NCBI RefSeq assembly: GCF_002140975.2
Contig: NZ_CP147247.1
Span: 1,178,001-1,242,000 of the forward strand
Length of the DNA: 64,000 bases
Reading direction: 5' to 3'
From: Enterococcus sp. 9E7_DIV0242
GTDB lineage: Bacteria > Bacillota > Bacilli > Lactobacillales > Enterococcaceae
This document shows positions 54,665-63,039 of the stretch, in pieces. Position 1 is the first letter of the stretch. Each line of letters begins with the position of its first letter. The translations under genes and the position numbers were made by a program. The notes beneath the pieces were generated by a model, which saw nothing but the letters and a program-made list of their open reading frames with translations, was not told the origin of the DNA and ran no database searches.

Positions 54665-55149
54665 GTACGTTCCTCCTTAAACTCGAAAGTAACTGCAAGT
54701 ACAGTCTTAAGAAATCATATCACAAAGCAGAAAAAAATGCGAACTTTGAAAATCAATTTTTAATATTATATCGGTTATTTTGTTAATAACTCAGTCATGC
54801 TCTTTTACTCTCAAGGATTTGACAGTAAGTCTTTATTAAAAATGGAGGAATCTGATGCTATGAACAACGCTTTTTCACGCACATAAAGTCCGCTTATATG
54901 TGTAATTATAGAAGTTGCCGGTTCATTTCCCATACACATTCATCCACTCACTTCTGCTCTCGATACCCCTAAATGAATTTGTTGCAACTGTCTTCACTTT
55001 TTCTGATGCAAAGCTTCCCCATTTCCGAATAAAAACAATATATTTTTGTTATATCAAAGGGCAGCTGTTTGTTCTTATTCTTTTCAATTTCCTCTTTATG
55101 TTATACTGTAAACGTAGGTTTCAATTATCAATTAATGGAGGGTACATGT
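54665..55149. other. clpX-lactonase divergent intergenic region
   Basis: About 485 bases. Near clpX a minus-strand TATGAT -10 (about 54710-54716). Near the lactonase TATACT (about 55099-55104) and GGAGGG before the ATG. A 14-codon frame at about 54842 with GGAGG inside it is not convincing. No CtsR-type heptad pair seen. Confidence 0.45.
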
Positions 55150-56181
55150 ATGTCAGAAAAGATTATATTAGGGTCATATACACGAAGAGTCAGCAAAGGA
55201 ATCCATGAAATCGTGTTAGATACTGAAAAGGGAGAGCTTTTAAAAGCAGAACTGATTGTAGAAGCGAAAGGTCCTACTTATGTCACACAAAGCAATGCAG
55301 GAAATTTATATTCTGTTATTGAAGTAGGCGAAGAAGGCGGTGCGGGTTCTTTTAAGACGACTGCTGATAATACAGTTGAATTACTGAATACAGTAACTGA
55401 AAAAGGCGCGCCTCACTGTTATGTAGCAGTAGACGAAGAACGTCAATTAATGTATGGTGCGAACTATCACCGCGGGATGGTTTATAGTCATCGCATTTTG
55501 GAAGATGGCTCACTTGAGCTTGCAGATAAAATCACACATGATGAAGCAACTGGTCCTCACGAAAACCAAAACAATGCCCATGTGCATTATACTGATTTAA
55601 CGCCTGATAAACGTCTGGCCGTATGTGATTTGGGAACAGACCGCGTCTATACGTATGATGTTGCTGCAGATGGCAAGCTGACAGAAAAGGCGCAATATGT
55701 TGCTGAGCCTGGTACAGGTCCTCGTCATTTAGTTTTTCATCCAAATGACCAATTCGCTTACCTATTCGGTGAGCTGGATAATACAGTGACTGTCCTTGCT
55801 TATGAGGCTGCGGATGGTACCTTTACACAAAAACAAAAAGTATCGACATTACCGGAAGATTTCACAGAATTCAGTGGCGGAGCGGCGATTCGAATTTCTA
55901 AAGATGGTCGTTTCCTTTATGCATCGAATCGTGGGCATAATTCACTTGCGGTGTATGCTGTTACTGAAAACGGCAGCAAAATTGAGCTGATCCAACTGAT
56001 TTCAACAGAAGGTGATTTCCCAAGAGACTTTGACTTAAACGCTACAGATGAGTATCTTGTGGCTGCCAATCAAAATACTGATAATCTAACCCTTTACAGT
56101 CGAGATAAAGAGACAGGTTTACTGACGATGATTCAAAAAGATGTGTACGCGCCAGAATGTGTTTGTGTGTATTTTAAATAA
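55150..56181 (+). CDS. 6-phosphogluconolactonase-like beta-propeller (lactonase family)
   Basis: 343 residues. Seven-bladed propeller of the YbhE/Pgl lactonase family: MSEKIILGSYTRR, GPTYVTQSNAGNLYSV, HENQNNAHVHYTDLTPDKRLAVCDLGTDRV, GPRHLVFHPND, RFLYASNRGHNSLAVY, FPRDFDLNATDEYLVAANQNTDNL. Members hydrolyse 6-phosphogluconolactone or related lactones; the exact substrate is unproven. ATG 55150 follows GGAGGGTAC; the frame is open to 55069 without a ribosome binding site. Confidence 0.88.
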   Translation: MSEKIILGSYTRRVSKGIHEIVLDTEKGELLKAELIVEAKGPTYVTQSNAGNLYSVIEVGEEGGAGSFKTTADNTVELLNTVTEKGAPHCYVAVDEERQLMYGANYHRGMVYSHRILEDGSLELADKITHDEATGPHENQNNAHVHYTDLTPDKRLAVCDLGTDRVYTYDVAADGKLTEKAQYVAEPGTGPRHLVFHPNDQFAYLFGELDNTVTVLAYEAADGTFTQKQKVSTLPEDFTEFSGGAAIRISKDGRFLYASNRGHNSLAVYAVTENGSKIELIQLISTEGDFPRDFDLNATDEYLVAANQNTDNLTLYSRDKETGLLTMIQKDVYAPECVCVYFK

Positions 56182-56186
56182 GCAGC

Positions 56187-56231
56187 AAAAAATCTTTCCT
56201 TGAGGCCTGACCTCTATGGAAAGATTTTTTA
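56187..56231. terminator. Bidirectional terminator lactonase / DUF3114-like
   Basis: AAAAAATCTTTCC / GGAAAGATTTTTT with inner GAGG/CCTC. Confidence 0.9.
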
Positions 56232-57479
56232 TTTTCTGCGAAACAAATGCTTTATTCTCCAGATAACATCCAAAAACCGTTCGAAGAGACGGCCGGAATA
56301 ATTATCCCCTTTATCTGAGAAATAGTCATAGTTGAGTTCAGGTGTCTGCTCATTTTTTTGTTCAGGTGTAATCCATTTTCTACTGGCTCCAGTGGCCTTT
56401 CGTTCTTTTAAGGAGACTATTTCGTCACATGTACCATACAAGCCATGTCGTCCGACTTCCTTCCGGAGCGTTGGATCAAGCTTACCTGGCGGTCGGATAT
56501 CTAACTGCTTATGGATCTCATCATTTCGAGTAGCGTAATTAAACGACTCTCCATTCATCAACTGCGCTTCAAAATAAGCCGCACGATTTCTGAAATGCTG
56601 TTGATAGTATTGCAAATCGCTGTGGTAACCACCAGCCTCTGAATTTTCCTTCAATACATTCCATTGACTGACAAAACTCCCTTTTCGGTCAAGAATAAAC
56701 TCAGAGTGAAAATAAACTGTTCTCTTCTTATTTTCATTGCCTTTTACACGATCCTGATAGGCCTCGCCAGTAATCAATTTATTGTGATAACGGGCAGGTT
56801 CACGTTCAAGTCGTCGACCAGCCAATCCGAAAGGTGCTGGTGCTTTTACATAAGCCGCTAATGCTTGCTCATCTGTCATATCTGTTTTTTTGAAATGAGT
56901 ACGTATATATTGAATATTTTGACGGTCGATATACATTCTCAATTGATGGATCGAGCGATTGGTCAACTCTTTGAACGGGTATGCGAGTTGAACTGTTTTG
57001 GCTACTGTTCGCCAGAATGTTGCATGTGGTGCTAAACATTCATCGAAAGAGCGAGCCCCCAATAGCTGAAGCATACCGTTTTCATCAATCTCCCCACCTA
57101 AATGTTTCAGTAACAGCTGCAGTCGTTTTTTCGCCTGCACTTCAGTTAACTTCTCCAGCTCATCTCTACCCCATGCAGTAAAAAGCTGCTCATATAATGG
57201 ACTCCCCACCTTTTGAAGCTGTAGCTCTGTACTTTGAAACATCTCTATTAATGAAGCCAGATCAGTTATTGGCTCTAACTGTTTTGCCAGGTATTGATCG
57301 TAGGCAGCTACTGCCAAAGGATCCCAGTCCATTTCCGACAAGCAGGATTCATGCGCCAGAAGCTGCTCCTGTAAGTCGAGCGTTTCACCAGATTGTGCCT
57401 TCTGCGAAAGAACTGCTACGCATGCACTCAACTGGCCATTATTCTTTTCCTGTTGCTCTCTAAGAACATATTTGGTCAT
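56229..57479 (-). CDS. DUF3114-like protein
   Basis: 416 residues, cytoplasmic, no signal or membrane segment. It has a helical N-terminal half and a C-terminal half with conserved-looking VYFHSEFILDRKGSFVSQWN, YYQQHFRNRAAYFEAQLMNG and LRKEVGRHGLYG. I recognise this as the DUF3114 family of streptococci and enterococci, function unknown. It has low AT bias like its neighbours and no phage or IS marks. Single gene. Confidence 0.6.
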   Translation of the reverse strand: MTKYVLREQQEKNNGQLSACVAVLSQKAQSGETLDLQEQLLAHESCLSEMDWDPLAVAAYDQYLAKQLEPITDLASLIEMFQSTELQLQKVGSPLYEQLFTAWGRDELEKLTEVQAKKRLQLLLKHLGGEIDENGMLQLLGARSFDECLAPHATFWRTVAKTVQLAYPFKELTNRSIHQLRMYIDRQNIQYIRTHFKKTDMTDEQALAAYVKAPAPFGLAGRRLEREPARYHNKLITGEAYQDRVKGNENKKRTVYFHSEFILDRKGSFVSQWNVLKENSEAGGYHSDLQYYQQHFRNRAAYFEAQLMNGESFNYATRNDEIHKQLDIRPPGKLDPTLRKEVGRHGLYGTCDEIVSLKERKATGASRKWITPEQKNEQTPELNYDYFSDKGDNYSGRLFERFLDVIWRIKHLFRRK

Positions 57480-57702
57480 TTCTAGTCAGTCCCTGCTTTT
57501 GCTTCTTTTTTCTTGAATAATTGTACCATTAAACCCTTAGAAATAGCTTCTATTTTCAATGAAAAAAATGGGTCAGCTCCTGCTTTAGGTCGAATGATGT
57601 GGTCAAAAATATTATTTTCAAAAAAGAAGATGAGAGCAAGGAAAGATATGCTACACTTAGAAAGTGACTATTTACAACAAGAAGACAGAATGGAGGCTTA
57701 CT

Positions 57703-58527
57703 GTGGAAGAAATCATTCGAATAGAAAAACTAACAAAAAAATATAATAAAAACACTCTCTTTGAAGCGGTTGATTTATCCATTTTCAAAGGACAGTCTGT
57801 TGCATTTACCGGCAGAAACGGCAGTGGAAAAAGTACTTTGCTAAAAATGATTGCTGGGCTGACTACCCTTACATCAGGTAGCATTCATTGCAATACGCAG
57901 CACTTGATCCACTATATTCCCGAGCATTTTCCCAAAAGTAAACTAACTGCTCATCGCTATCTTTGTGCCATGGGGAAAATCGATGGCTGTTCTGCAACTG
58001 AAATAGAAAAGCAAATTGCTCAACTTGCAGAAGATTTTTTTCTGACAGAAATGCTTCATACACCGCTTCATTTTCTATCCAAAGGCACCCTTCAAAAAAT
58101 TGGTGTTATGCAGGCGTTGCTAAAGGAGCCTGACATCTTGCTTTTGGATGAACCCTTATCAGGTCAGGACGAACGGTCTCAACAAGTATTTATCTCAAAG
58201 ATGAAACAGCTTTTAGAAAAGCAGGTCACTATCATCATGTCTTGTCATGAAAAGCATCTAATTCAGGCACTTTCAGATACGGCTTATCGAATCGATAATA
58301 ATCGAATCCTACCTGTAGCAATCAGCAGCTTCGCTACTGACTCAATGTTTCGTCTGACATTCATTGACGAGGGCCAAGGTATCCTACCCGATATCCCTTA
58401 CTCAATTGATCGATCCGGTAATCAAATCCAGCTATCTGTCTCGGCAAATCAAACCAATCGTCTCATTCGGGTTATGCTTGATAACCACTGGACATTAAGG
58501 GGGATGTACGATGAGAACACTCACTAA
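57703..58527 (+). CDS. ABC transporter ATPase (antibiotic/lantibiotic-export type)
   Basis: 274 residues. GTG 57703 is six bases after GGAGG; the longer frame to 57664 is not needed. Walker A GRNGSGKSTLLKMIAGLTT, a degenerate signature LSKGTLQKIGVMQAL, Walker B ILLLDEPLSGQDERS, and SCHEKHL in place of the usual H-loop TH. The C-terminal 80 residues form an extra domain as in BcrA/CcmA-like exporters. Pairs with the permease whose start overlaps by 17 bases. Substrate unknown. Confidence 0.88.
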   Translation: MEEIIRIEKLTKKYNKNTLFEAVDLSIFKGQSVAFTGRNGSGKSTLLKMIAGLTTLTSGSIHCNTQHLIHYIPEHFPKSKLTAHRYLCAMGKIDGCSATEIEKQIAQLAEDFFLTEMLHTPLHFLSKGTLQKIGVMQALLKEPDILLLDEPLSGQDERSQQVFISKMKQLLEKQVTIIMSCHEKHLIQALSDTAYRIDNNRILPVAISSFATDSMFRLTFIDEGQGILPDIPYSIDRSGNQIQLSVSANQTNRLIRVMLDNHWTLRGMYDENTH

Positions 58528-59242
58528 TTTACTTAGCTATCACCGGCTTTCTTATTTCAAATCATCCAAATTTTTAATGCCACTGGTTTGGCTACTGTTG
58601 CTTCAGCTGGGCATTTATACGACCCCTCGTCCAATTGGGCTGATGGACAGTATTTTCATGTCTTGTATGTATACATTTTTGATTGCTCTGTGGGTAGGTC
58701 TCTCTTATAATACCTTGGAGAATGAGGTCGGGGAGCAGTTGATGATTTTACGTATTAAAAGTGACTCGCTCTATTATGTCAGCTGCTCCTTGTTTCTTCT
58801 GCTACTAAGTATTGGTATCGGCTTGATTTCTGCCATCGCACCACTGATTGCTGCTATAGTCAGTCAGCAAACCCTATTTGATCGTCCTTTTGAAGCAAAT
58901 GACTTTTTCTGTGGGCTGTTACTGCTAGTAGCTTGTGCCTTTTCAGGTAGCGCACTTGGCTCTTTGCTTCATCCAAGAATTCTAAAGGACAAAAAGTTGA
59001 TTCTACTCGTTGCGCTATTTCTAGTTGTTTTCGTCCACGCCAGACTAGCAATGATCAAAGAGCTTCCTTGGTTGAAATTCATCCTCTGGCTTGTGCCGCC
59101 AGTCGCTGATATATCAACACGATATCCAGTCAGCACAGCTTTTTCACTCACTATTACACTCCAACTTTTTAGCGTACTGATGTTTTATGGTTTCGCCTTT
59201 TCAACAATAAGAACTGGGCTGCTGAAAAAAATAAAATTTTGA
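58511..59242 (+). CDS. ABC-2-type permease subunit
   Basis: 243 residues with six hydrophobic segments, for example FLMPLVWLLLLQLGIY, LFLLLLSIGIGLISAIAPLIAAI and LILLVALFLVVFVHARLAM. No conserved family motif I can name; the role follows from the overlap with the ATPase gene and the membrane pattern. Probably an efflux or signalling transporter rather than an importer, since no binding protein is present. Confidence 0.8.
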   Translation: MRTLTNLLSYHRLSYFKSSKFLMPLVWLLLLQLGIYTTPRPIGLMDSIFMSCMYTFLIALWVGLSYNTLENEVGEQLMILRIKSDSLYYVSCSLFLLLLSIGIGLISAIAPLIAAIVSQQTLFDRPFEANDFFCGLLLLVACAFSGSALGSLLHPRILKDKKLILLVALFLVVFVHARLAMIKELPWLKFILWLVPPVADISTRYPVSTAFSLTITLQLFSVLMFYGFAFSTIRTGLLKKIKF

Positions 59243-59578
59243 TCGCTCAACTTGTGTTGTCCAAGTGCGATACAAAAGTGCCATGAGAATCTCATAGGTT
59301 TTTCTTACTGGTGACGAGCTGCCACTATGCTTCAATTAGATGCTCTTGTAGCAAGAAAAAAGTGATAGACGACTCACTGTTCCAAAAATTCTTGAGATAT
59401 AAGTTGACCGGCGAGAAGTTAGGTGAGACGACATGTTTATAAAGTAAAAAAATCATTTCTTATGAGTATACACATTGCTTGATTCTATTAAAAAATAAGT
59501 ACATCGCTTTTATGACAATGATATCCATTAAAAGTCATTTCTGTTTGCTACAAATTTTTCCAGACATAATCTAAAAAC
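59243..59578. other. Intergenic region after the ABC exporter
   Basis: Includes a plus-strand terminator-like hairpin CC-ATGAG/CTCAT-GG with TTTTT at 59281-59304, which ends the exporter transcript. From 59310 to 59570 I see no gene and no clear signal. Confidence 0.5.
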
Positions 59579-59626
59579 AGCCCGAAGAAAACAGAACGAA
59601 TACTCGTCTGCTTTCTTTGGGCCGCT
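59579..59626 (-). terminator. Terminator of the threonine aldolase-like operon
   Basis: Long stem AGCCCGAAGAAA-CAGA / TCTG-TTTCTTTGGGC; on the minus strand followed by GTTTTTAG. Confidence 0.75.
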
Positions 59627-59647
59627 TCATTTTAGCACCAACCTTGC

Positions 59648-60478
59648 TTAGTTCAAATTTCTCAGTATTTCCTGATAGCGCTCAGTTGCTAAGATACTTG
59701 GTTCACCTTTTTTACAAAATGAGAGCTTCTCTAGTTTCTTATTGTTTCGCGTAACAACAATCTGTCCTTCCTCCATCGTGCTTTGCAAAGCGGACAAAGC
59801 TTCTAAAAATCGCTCATCCTTCTTTGCCTTTTCGTAAAAAGACAGGATATAGACGTAATAGAACAAATTATACGTACGAAACGGATACTCCGGCTGCATA
59901 AACAACGTGCCTATCCCATAATGACAAGGGCCGATGGGTCTCTTGATCCGCCAATGCTCCAAGAGTAATTCCACGGCCTTATCCAGTGTCTGCTCTTGAT
60001 TAAGATACTCGGTAAAACGAAAGGCACTCAAACCAGTCAATGTTGGTCCGGGATTTGCATAAAGCGTCTCTTCACCTCTACCATAGCTGAACTTATTACA
60101 GCGCCAACCACCTAATTCATACTGCGTTGCGAGTAAGTGTTGAAAGGTTGCTTTCACTCGTTCATCTTCCCCGTAGCCCATATGACAAAGCGTATTTGCT
60201 GCATTAACAGTCTGACATGGTAAAATTGCACCTTTCCCTGTCAGCTGAAATCGTCCATCCTCACGCCATGTGCTGAAAATCAATTCCGCTGTTTCTTCAA
60301 TGATCGAATCTGAGCGATCCATACCTAGCTCTGTCAGAAGCATCATACTTTCCAACGTTGAAAATGGTGCGCCTTTGATTAGCTTTTTATCCTCAGTCGT
60401 CCAATAGTCGGCACCCAAATCGTAGCGGTGTGACAGAATCGCTTCAGCATCCTTTTCGTATCCCTTTTTTATTGCCAT
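59648..60478 (-). CDS. Alpha/alpha-toroid (prenyltransferase/terpene-cyclase-like) protein
   Basis: 276 residues. Repeated helical hairpins with GG/W-type turns: EDGRFQLTGKGAILPCQTVNA, QYELGGWRCNKFSYGRG, PGPTLTGLSAFRFTEY, HYGIGTLFMQPEYPFRTYNLFYYVYILS. This resembles the squalene-cyclase/prenyltransferase toroid, but no DXDD or other cyclase acid motif is visible. ATG 60478 is chosen by GGAG upstream. It lies 42 bases past the aldolase-like gene in the same transcript. Catalytic role not established. Confidence 0.7.
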   Translation of the reverse strand: MAIKKGYEKDAEAILSHRYDLGADYWTTEDKKLIKGAPFSTLESMMLLTELGMDRSDSIIEETAELIFSTWREDGRFQLTGKGAILPCQTVNAANTLCHMGYGEDERVKATFQHLLATQYELGGWRCNKFSYGRGEETLYANPGPTLTGLSAFRFTEYLNQEQTLDKAVELLLEHWRIKRPIGPCHYGIGTLFMQPEYPFRTYNLFYYVYILSFYEKAKKDERFLEALSALQSTMEEGQIVVTRNNKKLEKLSFCKKGEPSILATERYQEILRNLN

Positions 60479-60520
60479 ATTTTTTCTCCTTCTAGCCAAA
60501 CAAGCTTATCTGTTTCAGCT

Positions 60521-61606
60521 TTAAGAGGATTCCCTCATTCTTTGATCCAAGACCAGAAATACTTGCTTTAACTTCTCTTCCGGTACTTCTTTAAACGCAT
60601 CGCCAAGTGATAATTCAAAGGAACAAGTGGTGTCGCCTTTATCCACTAACATGCCTGTAAAACCAATGCCATATTCTTCGTGAAGAGCCGAAAGCAGTGC
60701 TGCCATCTCCTCTTTTGATTTTGAAAAATGAACATGAAACATGTTTGTTACGGGAACCTCTGGAAGCGTCTGAACACCCGAACAGCGATTGAATTGCTCA
60801 GCTACTTTTTTTGCCGTTTCATAGTACGTTGCCATGTTTCCAATTCGTTGGTCGTAATAATAATCAGAAGATACCACATATGGGTACAAGCTGATCAAAT
60901 CACCACCATGTCGTCTTTTCCATATTTTCGATTCATCAATAAAAGATTGCTCACCTGCTAAGATTGCGCCAGCAATACCGCCCAACCCTTTGTAGAACGA
61001 AACATACACACTATCAAATAGCGAGCAAATCTCTGCTGCTGTTCGCTCATAATAAGGCAAACACTCCCACAAGCGTGCACCGTCTAAATGCACCTTTATC
61101 CCATTTTCTCTACAAAAATCAGTAATCTCTTGCAACTCATCAAAAGTCGGAAGCTGTCCGCCAATATCCCTTTGGGGTAATTCTAAAAGCAGACAAGCAA
61201 TCGGTTCTTCTATCTCCTGTATGTCCGTTAATGTCACTAGACGTTCTTGGCTTCCCAGTAAAATAGGACGAATCTGATGCAGTTCCTTCAAGCCATCTTC
61301 TTCATGAATTTCTAAATGAGAGAACGGATGATAAGCAACCGTTTTATTGTTTTTTTGGTCTGTCCAGATTCGCAATGCAATCTGTTGGGCCATAGTTCCA
61401 CTTGGGAAAAAGACTGCCGCTTCTTTTCCAAGCACCTGTGCCATTTTTGCCTGAAAGGCTTCAATCACTTCGCCGTTACCATACATGTCACTTTCTATCT
61501 GACCTTCAACATCCGAAAATGCCTGTTTCAGACTATCAATAGTACGATCTCCATGGTTTCCTAATTTATAGGCTGTTTCTTTCCAACTTTTTTCCAATTC
61601 ACCCAT
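60521..61606 (-). CDS. Threonine aldolase-family PLP enzyme
   Basis: 361 residues. Fold-type I: FPSGTMAQQIALRIW (PLP-phosphate site), GIKVHLDGARLWECLPYY (Asp to the pyridine N), and the Schiff-base Lys in VYVSFYKGLGGIAGAIL. Related to L-threonine aldolase/beta-eliminating lyase proteins, which split threonine to glycine and acetaldehyde; the substrate here is not proven. ATG 61606. First gene of a two-gene operon. Confidence 0.85.
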   Translation of the reverse strand: MGELEKSWKETAYKLGNHGDRTIDSLKQAFSDVEGQIESDMYGNGEVIEAFQAKMAQVLGKEAAVFFPSGTMAQQIALRIWTDQKNNKTVAYHPFSHLEIHEEDGLKELHQIRPILLGSQERLVTLTDIQEIEEPIACLLLELPQRDIGGQLPTFDELQEITDFCRENGIKVHLDGARLWECLPYYERTAAEICSLFDSVYVSFYKGLGGIAGAILAGEQSFIDESKIWKRRHGGDLISLYPYVVSSDYYYDQRIGNMATYYETAKKVAEQFNRCSGVQTLPEVPVTNMFHVHFSKSKEEMAALLSALHEEYGIGFTGMLVDKGDTTCSFELSLGDAFKEVPEEKLKQVFLVLDQRMRESS

Positions 61607-61707
61607 CGTTTCAGATCACCTCTTCATTTTTTCTTATTTAACATTAACTGATCAATCTTTATCTGTTTAAAAGAAATGTCCCGTTCAATCTCTCTAGATA
61701 TGAGTGA

Positions 61708-62541
61708 TTATAAGTATTTCTCCAACATCACAGCAATTCCATCATTATTATTAGAAAGTGTGATTTCATCCGCGGCTGCTTTCAAAGCATCGACCGCATT
61801 TTCCATTGCCACACCAACTCCAGCGTATTCAATAATCGACTGATCGTTATGTCCATCCCCAAAAGAAATGATTTCATGCGCTTGAATCCCGAAATCTGGC
61901 AAAACACTATCCAGCGCTTTCGCTTTATCGATCCCTTTATCTGTGAATTCAAAATAAACAGGTGCTGTAAACATCGCATTCAACTGTCCTTCGAACGGTT
62001 CCTTTATTTTCTGATGATTTTCCTGTAAGTATTCCGGATCACCAGCAATCAATATTTTATTCAAAGAAAAGTCAACAAAGGCTGCCAAATCATCGATTTC
62101 ACATAATTTAAAGTTGCCACCTCTGGATTCATATTCAATGATATTAAACTCCCCTGTCGGAAGGGTCACAATGTTATCAAAAACGTCATTGACATACAAA
62201 TAATCCTCTTTATCGATCATTGGTTTTACATCAAACTGCTTCAAATGCTCAAGAATTGCTTTGCTGTCTTCTACAGAAATTGCTTGATTAAACAAAATTT
62301 CATCTGTTTTGCAATCGACAACACAGGCACCATTAAAGGAAACAATGAAGCCTTCATATTTGTCCATCTGTAACTCTTCAACATGCTTTTTCATTCCGGT
62401 TGTCGGGCGTCCCGATGCCAAAATCACCTTGATTCCCTGTTTCTGTGCATCAATAAGTGCCTGTTTTGTTTTAGCAGTTATCTCTTTTTCGTCGTTCAAC
62501 AATGTTCCATCAATATCTAATATAATTGCTTTAATTGTCAT
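61708..62541 (-). CDS. Cof-type HAD phosphatase (YidA-like)
   Basis: 277 residues. HAD motif I IILDIDGTLLNDEKEIT, motif II LASGRPTTG, motif III Lys in KGIDKAKALD, motif IV SFGDGHNDQSII, with a type IIb cap between. Hydrolyses sugar phosphates or similar. ATG 62541 behind AAAGGAG. Single gene. Confidence 0.93.
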   Translation of the reverse strand: MTIKAIILDIDGTLLNDEKEITAKTKQALIDAQKQGIKVILASGRPTTGMKKHVEELQMDKYEGFIVSFNGACVVDCKTDEILFNQAISVEDSKAILEHLKQFDVKPMIDKEDYLYVNDVFDNIVTLPTGEFNIIEYESRGGNFKLCEIDDLAAFVDFSLNKILIAGDPEYLQENHQKIKEPFEGQLNAMFTAPVYFEFTDKGIDKAKALDSVLPDFGIQAHEIISFGDGHNDQSIIEYAGVGVAMENAVDALKAAADEITLSNNNDGIAVMLEKYL

Positions 62542-62790
62542 TTACTCGACTCCTTTATTTGTGAATAGAAACTCATTCATTTCATGATTTTTCTTTTTTT
62601 GCAACACCATACTGGTTTCTCTGATTCAAACAAGATTTCGATCACGCCTCTTAATGTAAACTGGCAATCTATTTCCTTGTCTCTTCATCTAAGTATAATT
62701 TATTACACTAGAAATATCTATAATGAAAAAGCTTACAACCTGATACAATCAAACGAAGCATAGAATAATTCCGTAGAAATTGTTGCATTT
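62542..62790. other. Upstream region of the HAD phosphatase gene
   Basis: No gene seen. TATAAT-like sequences at 62694-62699 and 62719-62724 on the plus strand; the latter could drive the transcript ended at 62905. Confidence 0.4.
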
Positions 62791-62906
62791 ATAGGAGATA
62801 GTTGAAAGACCTTATCTATGTACCCTTCAAAGCCAGTTATACTACTTATAAAAATAGATGTAAGAGCAAATCAATAGAACGATTTGCTCCTACACCTTTT
62901 TTTATT
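62725..62906 (+). ncRNA. Candidate small transcript ending in a strong terminator
   Basis: TGTA-GAGCAAATC / GATTTGCTC-TACA (62850-62889) followed by CCTTTTTTTATTG is a good terminator with no plus-strand gene before it. TATAAT at 62719-62724 gives a possible start about 180 bases upstream. A TTG frame with GGAG (62801 on) reads through the terminator and is not convincing. Confidence 0.35.
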
Positions 62907-63039
62907 GAGGTTTGTCTAAGAAATTTAGAGGCAAAAGAAACCTCGTCTCATGCTCATAAAAGTCAGCGAGTACGTATCAGACGATTCGCCCCATAAAATT
63001 TGCTACCAAAATTTTCAGATAAACTCTAGTCACAGGTGG

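Noticed and set aside
62802..62996. 64-residue plus-strand frame
   Set aside because: Runs straight through a strong terminator stem and has no family resemblance.
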